Source of the DNA: Cohnella abietis | Lineage (GTDB): Bacteria > Bacillota > Bacilli > Paenibacillales > Paenibacillaceae | Assembly: GCF_004295585.1 (NCBI RefSeq) | Contig: NZ_AP019400.1 | Span: forward strand, 3,818,001-3,882,000 | Direction: 5' to 3' | Length of the DNA: 64,000 bases | Shown: piece after piece, positions 25,732 to 33,493 of the stretch | Layout: each line of letters opens with the position of its first letter | Numbering within the stretch: position 1 is the first letter of the stretch | Notes under the pieces: generated by a model | Told to the model about the DNA's origin: nothing | Database searches by the model: none | What the model saw: the letters and a program-made list of their open reading frames with translations, nothing else | Made by a program: the position numbers and the translations under genes

Positions 25732-26739
25732 CTAGGACCAATCGAACAATACGCCGTTGTAGTCGTCTTTGTTGTTTCTCAAGCCTTCGTAAGCTTCTTT
25801 CGCCTGCTCTGGCTTGATCACGTGGCTGAGTAATGGCTCGATTTGCAAGCGATTTTGCTTCACTAGCTCAAATACGATTTTGGAGTTTCGGACTAATGAA
25901 TGCTTGACGAACGCGTTTGGCTCTGTCGGATACCGCCATTCATGGCCCCCCTTAAACGTAATACAGCCCCGGTTGTAAAGATGGCAATAATTTAGAACAT
26001 CCGTCACATCTGTGTTGAACTCTCCTCGAGGGCTGCCTAGGAAAACGATCTCCCCCAAGCTACCAATCCATCCAAGGCTCTCAACGCCAACCTGTGGTAC
26101 GCCCGTCGCCTCAATCTGCGTCGACACGCCCTGTCCTCCTGTTAATGCAAGAATTTGCTCCTTTATCCCTCCATTCCCGCCGTTAAGCGCGTAATCTACG
26201 CCGCATTGGTTAGCGGTTTCAATCCGTTTGGACGATAGATCGACGCCGATGACGAAAGCTCCTTGAAGACGAGCCAGCTGAGCGGCTAAGTTTCCAACCA
26301 AGCCAAGGCCTGTTACGCTGACGTAATCTCCGACTTCAATATTGGAAACGCGTACGGATGTAAACGCAACTGTTGCCATCCGAGTAAACGGCACCCATCT
26401 TAAATCCAGATCGGCCGGGGGCTTGATTAACAACTGGCTTGTGGATACAACTTGATATTCAGAATGGCTTCCGTAATGAAACACGTTATCACCAATCTTA
26501 AAGTCCGTAACACCCTGCCCGACTTCAACGACCTGACTTACACTAGCATAGCCTGGACAAACCGGCAATTGTGCCCACGATTCCTTACCGGACAACATCG
26601 CCAGCTCCGTTCCCGGGCTAATAAGCGAATATATCAGCTTCACGAGTACTTCATTATCAGCCAGTGCTGCAGGAATGAACTCTTCTTCTACGGTTTCAAC
26701 CTGTTGCGGACTGACGAACATAATCTTGCGGTTTTTCAA
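25732..26739 (-). CDS. Zinc-type medium-chain dehydrogenase (sorbitol/threonine dehydrogenase-like)
   Basis: About 335 residues with a GroES-like N-terminal half (ISPGTELAMLSGKESWAQLP, VCPGYASVSQVVEVGQGV) and a Rossmann nucleotide fold (VSVTGLGLVGNLAAQLARLQ). The usual catalytic-zinc Cys-x-His pair of classical alcohol dehydrogenases is replaced by SPGTE, a pattern found in BchC-like and related sugar dehydrogenases. TTG at 26739, nine bases after AAGGAG, is the best start; the TTG at 26748 would touch it. It heads the first catabolic unit, behind the 22-bp box. Confidence 0.87.
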   Translation of the reverse strand: MKNRKIMFVSPQQVETVEEEFIPAALADNEVLVKLIYSLISPGTELAMLSGKESWAQLPVCPGYASVSQVVEVGQGVTDFKIGDNVFHYGSHSEYQVVSTSQLLIKPPADLDLRWVPFTRMATVAFTSVRVSNIEVGDYVSVTGLGLVGNLAAQLARLQGAFVIGVDLSSKRIETANQCGVDYALNGGNGGIKEQILALTGGQGVSTQIEATGVPQVGVESLGWIGSLGEIVFLGSPRGEFNTDVTDVLNYCHLYNRGCITFKGGHEWRYPTEPNAFVKHSLVRNSKIVFELVKQNRLQIEPLLSHVIKPEQAKEAYEGLRNNKDDYNGVLFDWS

Positions 26740-26817
26740 TCGAATCAACTCCTTTGTTATCGCTTACATGATTAATTTAATGCTTTTCTGATTTTAAGTC
26801 TTTGATCACAAAACCGA

Positions 26818-26839
26818 TTTTTTGTCTAAAACAACGATC
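26818..26839 (-). promoter_or_regulatory. Sugar-regulon box, copy 1 (candidate AraC-type binding site)
   Basis: TTTTTTGTCTAAAACAACGA followed by TC lies about 80-100 bases upstream of the dehydrogenase start and matches copy 2 (21721-21742) at 20 of 22 positions. Both have GTCTTT at the same distance to the left. The -35 region is poor, as expected for an activated promoter. Confidence 0.6.
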
Positions 26840-26881
26840 TGTGCATACGCTATCAATCCTTTTTCTTCCAATGTGAACGAC

Positions 26882-26925
26882 AAAAAACCGTCAAGCCGCG
26901 CCGCTGCGCTGATTGACGGTTTTTT
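26882..26925 (-). terminator. Intrinsic terminator of the DedA-PAP2 gene
   Basis: A 13-bp perfect outer stem, AAAAAACCGTCAA with TTGACGGTTTTTT, encloses an 18-base GC-rich loop 54 bases beyond the gene stop. Confidence 0.85.
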
Positions 26926-26978
26926 TGATCCTTAATGCTATTTGATTAACATATCGCTCAAATTTGTTTTAGTTTTGG

Positions 26979-28265
26979 TTATTGTGGGTTACTTCTCATT
27001 AATCGGAAAACTTCTAATAAGATTACATTTAAGCTAATCCATAGGCCAGCCAACACATAACCGACAATGACATCACTAGGATATTCATTTCCTGAATAGA
27101 CCGCGCTAATCCCTATAATTAGACATAAACAGGAAACCGCTAACACAACTATTATGCGTCTTAATACCTTTCCATGGTGGCGAAAGAGCAAAAAGGCTGT
27201 AAATCCATATACGGTCAACGCTATGAATGCATGTTCGCTTGGGAAAGTAAATGGATTGCCGCTAGGGCCGATGCGATGGAATATACCCCGCAGTCCTTCC
27301 GCCAGTCCTTCCCCTCCCACAACAACTAGGGCAAAAAATGCAATTGTCAGAAGTCGATCCTTCCCCTTAAACCAGATCCATAAGCTTGCGAGAAGTATGA
27401 CAGGCAGCAAAATCCGATAGGAGCTAAAGAATGCCCACCGATTCATGGAATCCGTCCAACTATGATCAAATACCTGCTCGACGATATAAATAGTAATCTC
27501 ATCGAATTTAACAAATTCATGCTCTAAGAAATTTTCGATGAGCCCGATCATTAATGAAAAGAGAGCAATGAATAACGCACCTGCAGTGAGCAGGATAACC
27601 TTTACTTTGCGAGCGGAATGGTAATGCTGCATTCCCTTTTCCAACCAAATATCTATACGCTCGTGTATACGCTGCTTGTTCTTCTTATAGAGAATAAATA
27701 GAACATAGCCGGTCACCAATATCAACCCAATGACGAGTATGTAGACATTAACGGTGTGATGATATTTCTCCCATTTGGGACCGAGTAGCTTGCCAAGCGA
27801 AATGAAGACAGATACCCATAAAAAGGCGCCCGAGTAAGCATACAAAGCATATTTACGAAAAGGAAGCCGTGTCGTACCTGAGAAATAGCCTGTAATATGG
27901 CGAACTCCGGGAATGTAATAACCGATGATCAACATTTTATTGCCATAACGGCCGAACCATTTCGACACCTTTTCGAATTTATCCGGACCGAAATGGAAAC
28001 GGGAGCCGTACTTTTCGAAAAAAGGATTTCCCAAACGATACCCAATCCAGTAAGTAACCGTCATCCCGAGTGTTGTGCCTGTCCCTGCGATAAGGATGCT
28101 CAGCAACCAATCCAGTTTTCCTTGATTGACGATGAGCCCTGCATAAGTCATGATTAGTTCTCCTGGTAGCGGAAGGGCAAGCATTTCAAGAAAAAGAGAA
28201 AAAAAGAGGACGCTATATCCGTATTGCTCCAGTAAGTGATTTAACATGTCGCTGAGAAAGCTCAT
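26979..28265 (-). CDS. DedA-family membrane protein fused to a PAP2-like domain with altered active site
   Basis: The first ~200 of 428 residues are a DedA (SNARE-associated) protein: LPLPGELIMTYAGLIVNQG and the arginine motif in IIGYYIPGVRHITGYFSG. DedA proteins move phospholipid or undecaprenyl phosphate across the membrane. From about residue 245 a six-helix PAP2-like domain follows. In canonical PAP2 the motifs are K-x6-RP, PSGH and SR-x5-H-x3-D. Here they read RGIFHRIGPSG, PSEHA and SAVYSGNEYPSD, so the arginine and nucleophile-region histidine of motif 3 are Ala and Glu. The domain is probably not an active phosphatase. GGAGGG precedes the ATG. Confidence 0.88.
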   Translation of the reverse strand: MSFLSDMLNHLLEQYGYSVLFFSLFLEMLALPLPGELIMTYAGLIVNQGKLDWLLSILIAGTGTTLGMTVTYWIGYRLGNPFFEKYGSRFHFGPDKFEKVSKWFGRYGNKMLIIGYYIPGVRHITGYFSGTTRLPFRKYALYAYSGAFLWVSVFISLGKLLGPKWEKYHHTVNVYILVIGLILVTGYVLFILYKKNKQRIHERIDIWLEKGMQHYHSARKVKVILLTAGALFIALFSLMIGLIENFLEHEFVKFDEITIYIVEQVFDHSWTDSMNRWAFFSSYRILLPVILLASLWIWFKGKDRLLTIAFFALVVVGGEGLAEGLRGIFHRIGPSGNPFTFPSEHAFIALTVYGFTAFLLFRHHGKVLRRIIVVLAVSCLCLIIGISAVYSGNEYPSDVIVGYVLAGLWISLNVILLEVFRLMRSNPQ

Positions 28266-28355
28266 GCTCTCCCTCCGTTCCTCTTCCGATACAAAAGCCC
28301 CTCCCTTTGCTTATCGCATTGAACACCCATTAGCATTACCACAATTTAAGCGGCA

Positions 28356-30551
28356 TCACGTAGGAATATATGGCCTGGCAACGTTACGCCAATGATAAAT
28401 AGCTGCGATTCTGGCCATCCAAGGCTGGCCTAAAGTGCTTGCGGCAATGGAGTAGAGCTCTTGCTCCGTAATATGTATACCTTCATTATCTAGGTGCGCG
28501 CGCATCAGAAGTACAATGTCTCGTTCTTTCATGGCTGACAATTGCATCGTAGTCATTTCGTTATCATTGAAATGAAAGGCATGCTCTCTTGAAGTAAAAA
28601 TCCATCGTACATCCGGCATTTCCGATGCTCGGAACATCTTAATAAGGAGCGCTACAGCATCCCTATCCATTGGGTTTATTTCGTCGATACCATCGACAGC
28701 AATGATGACGAAACGGTTGTGCTCACGTATTACCTTTTGAAGCTCACGAATCCACGCTTCACCATCAAAAATAACTTTATCCGCCGCTTCATGCAGATCA
28801 GATAACTCAAGGCCAAGATCCGTCTCCAATGATTTACTAGCATCATGGAATACGGAAGCAGCATGAGAATAGTCGAGATCGCGTCCCCTAATCATTACTG
28901 TCAGCCAGTTATCCTGCTCTTTTGCTTTTTTACATGCGAATTGAATTAACGCTGTTTTCCCCACTCCTGGATTACCATTTATAAGTATGCCCTTATATAG
29001 GGAATTACTGAGAAACGCATGTATTTCAATTAATTCGTTGGCACGACCAACAAACAAAGGTGAATAGCCAATTGCTTTATGTTTTGCTAACCAATTAGCG
29101 AATTGTTCAGGTTCAAGTATGCGTGAGACTTCCTCCACCATCGTCTCTGTGAGCTTAATAGCAGATCTCGCATCAATCCCATTTTTCTGTAGATTATGGA
29201 TGAGATCACTATAATAATTAGCCACATATTGCTTTATATCGTTCGTAAGCTCTGGTTCTGACTGTTCCATTTGTTCTAATATGAATGCTCTCATGACTCT
29301 GTCGATGGTATAAGTGCCAGTAGTCTCTATCTCTTGAACGATCGAATAGCGACATAGACTGGAAAAATGTGCAATCGGAAAGCCTTGATTGAATTTTATC
29401 ATTAGTTCCTTAAAGAGACCATAGTCCCAGTTATGCGTGATCGAAAGAATATTGATGGCTCTCTTTTCCTCGTCGCTTAAGTACAAATAAAAACGTCTAA
29501 TTGCATCTTCTCCCACGTTGAGCTGTGATACTCGTTCCCTTAGGGATTCGATATTTTCCTCTGTGTGCTGTTCGTATTCTGAAGCATATCTATCAAGAAG
29601 GTACGGAATTCCTGCACTAGTACTAATAATGGTATCCGTTATGATTTCATCATCAATCTCACAATTATATAGAAATTTTTGTGAATGGGCATGTTTAAAG
29701 GGAACAAGAGGCACCTCATGAACGACTTGAGACCATTCGTGATTTATTTTGTTCCATTCCAATGGATCTCTACCACAAATGACGAAAAGTGCTTCGGGTA
29801 AGTGAATGATAAGCTCACGGATCCATTCGTCTTTGTTCGACATTGACCCTTGTGTTCTGTTTACGGTCCACAGAGCTTCGTGTGAATCTATAAACACTGT
29901 CAAAGGAGCTCTTTTATTTAGGGATAAATATCTTTTGATATCCATGGCTAGAAATTGCGACAAATAGGGAATCATTTCTCTGGGATTAAGCTTAGAATAC
30001 TGTTCAAGGTATTCCAGTTGTTTAGCTGTAGCCCAATTCATCAGCTTTTTACCGCTTTTATAAATGAGAGCTATCCACGCTAAGAACTTATCGCTATCCG
30101 GAACAAGTTTCGAGTAATCTAGAATATTAGCTAGAGCCGACCCTTCTTCAAAAAAGTTGAGATCTTCTTTGCGCAAAGGAATATCCGGATTATACTTCCG
30201 CTCATAAACGGTTCTTGCAATATCGTAATAAGCCATATCGATGCGATATGAGCGAGACAAATGCCATCGAAGCTTATCCATAGCTTTTATCGGATCCCAC
30301 GCATTCGAATCTTCAAAATCCAGATAAGCAAACATGGAGTTAGGGTAGCTTGTCTGCTGGAGATGCTGTAAGTGTCGAGAAAGATATGTTTTCCCTATAC
30401 CGCCCATCCCATGATAATTCAAAACCGTAATTTCGTTCTTTTCACTTTTCTGTTCGAGAAAATGGATGAATACGTGCAATGCATTTTCTCGATTTACAAA
30501 CAATCGTGGTTTCCTTAGAACTTCCAGCGAATGCCTCGACTTCAAACCCAC
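28356..30551 (-). CDS. STAND-like protein with two P-loop NTPase domains
   Basis: The 731-residue soluble protein has one NTPase with Walker A GMGGIGKT (residues 48-55) and Walker B LTVFIDSHEAL, and a second with FVGRANELIEIHAFLSNS, Walker A GNPGVGKT (526-533), Walker B VIIAVDGIDEI and sensor WIFTSRE. The region between is helical and resembles the winged-helix/ARM part of NACHT/STAND switches. There is no recognisable N-terminal effector, no membrane segment and no C-terminal WD40, TPR or LRR sensor; it ends shortly after the second NTPase. GTG start after GGGGTG. It is monocistronic. Signalling, stress or defence roles are possible; none is shown. Confidence 0.75.
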   Translation of the reverse strand: MGLKSRHSLEVLRKPRLFVNRENALHVFIHFLEQKSEKNEITVLNYHGMGGIGKTYLSRHLQHLQQTSYPNSMFAYLDFEDSNAWDPIKAMDKLRWHLSRSYRIDMAYYDIARTVYERKYNPDIPLRKEDLNFFEEGSALANILDYSKLVPDSDKFLAWIALIYKSGKKLMNWATAKQLEYLEQYSKLNPREMIPYLSQFLAMDIKRYLSLNKRAPLTVFIDSHEALWTVNRTQGSMSNKDEWIRELIIHLPEALFVICGRDPLEWNKINHEWSQVVHEVPLVPFKHAHSQKFLYNCEIDDEIITDTIISTSAGIPYLLDRYASEYEQHTEENIESLRERVSQLNVGEDAIRRFYLYLSDEEKRAINILSITHNWDYGLFKELMIKFNQGFPIAHFSSLCRYSIVQEIETTGTYTIDRVMRAFILEQMEQSEPELTNDIKQYVANYYSDLIHNLQKNGIDARSAIKLTETMVEEVSRILEPEQFANWLAKHKAIGYSPLFVGRANELIEIHAFLSNSLYKGILINGNPGVGKTALIQFACKKAKEQDNWLTVMIRGRDLDYSHAASVFHDASKSLETDLGLELSDLHEAADKVIFDGEAWIRELQKVIREHNRFVIIAVDGIDEINPMDRDAVALLIKMFRASEMPDVRWIFTSREHAFHFNDNEMTTMQLSAMKERDIVLLMRAHLDNEGIHITEQELYSIAASTLGQPWMARIAAIYHWRNVARPYIPT

Positions 30552-30697
30552 TTAGTTTCACCCCAGTAAATCTCAGATTTGCTGTAGATACAAATTCGAT
30601 CAATTATGAAAAAAGTCCTTCTTTTGACTAGTTCGTCAGTTGCTCCAGCCTATCAAATACAATGTGAGACTCCAGCTTGGTATCGAAAATATGACAG

Positions 30698-30729
30698 AAA
30701 AAACCGTCAGTTCTTCCTGACGGTTTTTT
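30698..30729 (-). terminator. Intrinsic terminator of the SDR gene
   Basis: AAAAAACCGTCAG and CTGACGGTTTTTT form a perfect 13-bp stem with a six-base loop, 31 bases past the stop. Confidence 0.9.
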
Positions 30730-30759
30730 GTAGCTTACGATTTCATACTTCTCCAACGC

Positions 30760-31533
30760 TTACGCGTCTTTACCAAACGTCGCACCACCGTCTATATACA
30801 GCGGAGAACCCATCATAAATCTAGACTCATCAGAAGCGAGGTAAAGCGCAGCGTAAGCAACATCGATCGGAAGGCCGAGCTCGCCGCTTAATTGCCGCTT
30901 CTTAATACCTTCCAAAGCCTTCTCGGCATCGTCGTAAGCGGTTTTCAAATAGTTTTCCACGAACGGGGTCAGAATCGTACCTGGGAGGATCGCGTTTACC
31001 CGGATTCCATAGGAGGCATAATCAACCTGCATCGACTTGGTCAAAGCAAGCACCGCGCCCTTCGTCGCTGCGTATGCCGTTCTCCTCGCTAATCCAATCT
31101 CCGCGACACAGGAGGACATGTTAATAATGGAGCCCCTCTTCTTCTCCATCATATGGGGGACGACATATTTGCTCGGGAGGAAAACCCCGTTCACATTGAC
31201 TTTCATTACCCGTTCCCAAGTGTCGAGCTCAAGCTCATGAACCGCCCCGACACCGCTAATGCCCGCGTTATTAAATAGCACATCGATACGACCGTACTTC
31301 TCAATGATCCGATCTACCATCGCTTTCACCGACTCGGGGCTTGTCACGTCTGCTTGGACGAATAGAGCTTCCCCGTTTGCCCGAACAATTTCCTCCGCTG
31401 TCGATTGTCCACTCTCTTCCGACAGATCGTTCACGATTACCGTAGCTCCCTCGGACGCGAACAGCAACGCGGTCGTTTTACCGATTCCCGATCCTGCACC
31501 CGTGATCAAAACGATTTTATCTTTCAATCTCAT
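30760..31533 (-). CDS. SDR-family oxidoreductase (glucose 1-dehydrogenase-like)
   Basis: From the ATG at 31533 (AGGAG ten bases upstream) the protein is 257 residues. It has the classical SDR cofactor motif VLITGAGSGIGKTTA, NNAG in VLFNNAGISG, catalytic Ser in SIINMSSCVAEIG and the YxxxK pair in TAYAATKGAVLAL, ending with the FMMGSPLYIDGGATF tail. It acts as a cytoplasmic NAD(P)-dependent alcohol or sugar dehydrogenase. A longer frame to 31581 is rejected. The upstream region carries a 10-bp phased repeat and an inverted repeat. Confidence 0.93.
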   Translation of the reverse strand: MRLKDKIVLITGAGSGIGKTTALLFASEGATVIVNDLSEESGQSTAEEIVRANGEALFVQADVTSPESVKAMVDRIIEKYGRIDVLFNNAGISGVGAVHELELDTWERVMKVNVNGVFLPSKYVVPHMMEKKRGSIINMSSCVAEIGLARRTAYAATKGAVLALTKSMQVDYASYGIRVNAILPGTILTPFVENYLKTAYDDAEKALEGIKKRQLSGELGLPIDVAYAALYLASDESRFMMGSPLYIDGGATFGKDA

Positions 31534-31597
31534 GACTGCACAACTCCTAAGTATGTATATGATAGTATTGCCAATTGCCAAACCAATTGTCGTAGCT

Positions 31598-31667
31598 TCT
31601 GGGTTGTTGTGGGTATTTCTGGGTTGTTTTAGGTTGTTTTAAATAGTTCTAGGTAGTTCTGGATGGT
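31598..31667. repeat. Seven 10-bp phased direct repeats upstream of the SDR gene
   Basis: Units of TCTGGGTTGT and variants (TGTGGGTATT, TTTAGGTTGT, TCTAGGTAGT, TCTGGATGGT) follow each other without gaps. The 10-base spacing places each copy on the same face of the helix, 65-135 bases upstream of the SDR start. It could be a multi-site regulator landing strip, or a simple slippage product. Confidence 0.75.
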
Positions 31668-31706
31668 TCTGAGCGAGACCTTGCCATACTTATCTAAATC
31701 TAGCTC

Positions 31707-31730
31707 CTTAGTTTATTATAGTAAACTAAG
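31707..31730. promoter_or_regulatory. Inverted repeat upstream of the SDR gene
   Basis: CTTAGTTTA and TAAACTAAG form perfect 9-bp arms around TTATAG. It may be an operator or a weak hairpin; no T-run follows. Confidence 0.45.
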
Positions 31731-31794
31731 ATTTATATTATAAACTAACAACCTTATTATAACTTCATTGTAGGCTAGAGACAAGAATTAAAGT

Positions 31795-32580
31795 GGACTA
31801 ACTGGTCGAAAAACGGGGGGTCGATGTGTTGTAAGTCCATATGGACGGACTAATTCGTCGGATAGCGTGGTTCGGCGTGCACCAAGACGCTGTCGGCGGA
31901 CTAATTGGCGGGATATCGAGTCTCGATGTGCTGTAACCCGTTGTCAGCGGACTAATTGGTGGAAAAGCGAGGTTCAGTGGGCTGCAAGCCGCTCTCAGCG
32001 GACTAATTGGTCGAAAAGCGTGGTTCTGTGTGCTGCAATACGCTGTGGACGGACTAATTGGTGGAAAAACGGGGATTCGGGGGCCGCAAGACGCTGTGGG
32101 CGGACTAATTGGTCGGATAGCGAGGTTCCGCGCGCTGCAAGCCGCTCTCAGCGGACTAATTGGTGGAAAAACGAGGTTCAGGGGGCTGCAAGCCGTTGTC
32201 AGCGGACTAATTGGTCGGATAGCGAGGTTCCGGGCGCTGCAAGCCGCTCTCAACGGACTAGTTGGTCGAAAAGCTTGGTTCCGGGCGCTGCAAGCCGCTC
32301 TCAGCGGACTAATTGGTTGGATAGCGAGGTTCAGTGTGCTCCAAGCCGCTCTCAGCGGACTAATTAGTCGGATAGCGAGGTTCGGCCGGCTGCAAGCCGT
32401 TGTCAGCGGACTAATTCGTCGGATAGCGAGGTTTCGGACGCTGCAAGCCGCTCTCAGCGGACTAATTCGTCGGAAACCGAGGTTCGGCCGGCTGCAAGCC
32501 GCTCTCAGCGGACTAATTGGTCAGAAAGCGAGGTTCGGCGTGCTACAAGCCGCTCTCAACGGACTAATTGGTCGATAAAC
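31795..32580. repeat. Tandem 51-bp repeat array 2 (about 15.5 units)
   Basis: Units begin GGACTAATTGGTCGG and contain GCGAGGTTC and GCTGCAAGCCGCTCTCAGC; all complete units are 51 bases. Left-hand units are most diverged, right-hand units nearly identical. CCGCT-N3-AGCGG can pair across each unit junction; a CCGTT variant keeps pairing by G-U. No spacers and no coding signals were found, although long frames are open on both strands because 51 is divisible by three. It lies beyond the 3' end and terminator of the rhodanese gene. Confidence 0.96.
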
Positions 32581-32602
32581 GCGGGCGCCCCCACGCACAA
32601 CA

Positions 32603-32629
32603 AAAGGAATGCCGCGGTGGCATCCCTTT
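32603..32629 (-). terminator. Intrinsic terminator of the cysK-rhodanese operon
   Basis: AAAGGAATGCC and GGCATCCCTTT form an 11-bp stem with one mismatch, followed on the minus strand by TTTTG, 14 bases past the stop and directly before repeat array 2. Confidence 0.82.
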
Positions 32630-32642
32630 AATGTTAACGTCA

Positions 32643-33476
32643 TTAATCAATCGCTATTGGTGTGTTAGGATCATTGCCCCACTCGGCCCATGATCCTTCG
32701 TAAGGTCGAACATTCTGATAACCAAGTAATCTGAGGACAAAATATTGGTGCGCTCCGCGTACGTTAGTTTGGCAGTAAGGAACGATCGTTTTCTCCTTCT
32801 GCACACCAGCGCTTTCGAAGAGTTGTTTTAACGCCAGATAACTTTTGAATTTCGGCTGATCTGGAATTGTTTTATCGATAGTATCAGTCCACTCCAGATG
32901 AATCGCGCCCGGGATATAGCCACCCCGCTCGTTGTTTCTCAGTTCTGTCCCACGGAATTCCTCTATCGTACGAGCATCAAGATGAACTACCTGCTCCCCG
33001 TTTAACTCCTGCACCAGTTGGCCTTGGGTTGTAATTAACTCCGGATTGATAGTCGCTTCAAAATTCCCTTGCCGAGCCTCGACCGTATCTTTAGAAATAG
33101 TTTTTCCGCTCGCTTTCCACGAGGTGAAGCCACCATTCAATATCCTAACATTATCCCATTTACCGTAATATTCTAAGGCATAGAAAACACGTGCGGAATT
33201 GTTGGACAAACCATCGTCGTATACAATAACGGTCGTATCCGCATTTATTCCTCTCTCTTGCGCCAACTCTGTAAACCGCTCGGAAGAAATGATATGAATT
33301 CCATCTGCCGCCTTCAACTGCCCAGAGGTCAGTGAAACTGCCCCGGGAATGTGTCCTTCCTCATATCCCTTCGGTCGAGCATCAATGATTACCACTTGCT
33401 CGTCATGCAATTGTTGCTCAACCCAATCAGCATTCACGAGTAAAAAATCATTTGGATATTGCTCTGAAATCCCCAT
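32643..33476 (-). CDS. Thiosulfate/mercaptopyruvate sulfurtransferase (two rhodanese domains)
   Basis: From the ATG at 33476 (GGAGAGG upstream) the protein is 277 residues. The first rhodanese domain (VVIIDARPKGYEEGHIPGAV) is inactive; the second carries the active cysteine in VPYCQTNVRGAHQYF, a CxxxxR loop as in TST/MST enzymes. The enzyme transfers sulfane sulfur from thiosulfate or 3-mercaptopyruvate to acceptors in the cytoplasm. It lies 17 bases after the cysteine synthase gene and shares its promoter, which links it to cysteine and thiosulfate metabolism. Confidence 0.93.
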   Translation of the reverse strand: MGISEQYPNDFLLVNADWVEQQLHDEQVVIIDARPKGYEEGHIPGAVSLTSGQLKAADGIHIISSERFTELAQERGINADTTVIVYDDGLSNNSARVFYALEYYGKWDNVRILNGGFTSWKASGKTISKDTVEARQGNFEATINPELITTQGQLVQELNGEQVVHLDARTIEEFRGTELRNNERGGYIPGAIHLEWTDTIDKTIPDQPKFKSYLALKQLFESAGVQKEKTIVPYCQTNVRGAHQYFVLRLLGYQNVRPYEGSWAEWGNDPNTPIAID

Positions 33477-33493
33477 TATAAACACCTCTCCTA

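Noticed and set aside
28356..30551. Calling the tandem-NTPase gene an antiphage defence gene
   Set aside because: No effector domain, no defence-island neighbours and no mobile element nearby; kept only as an open possibility.
31798..32578. Open frames of 151-182 codons across array 2
   Set aside because: Same reason: repeat period divisible by three. Several overlap each other on both strands, with no start signals and no known fold.
31795..32580. CRISPR array
   Set aside because: Units are contiguous and lack unique spacers; no cas gene is nearby.
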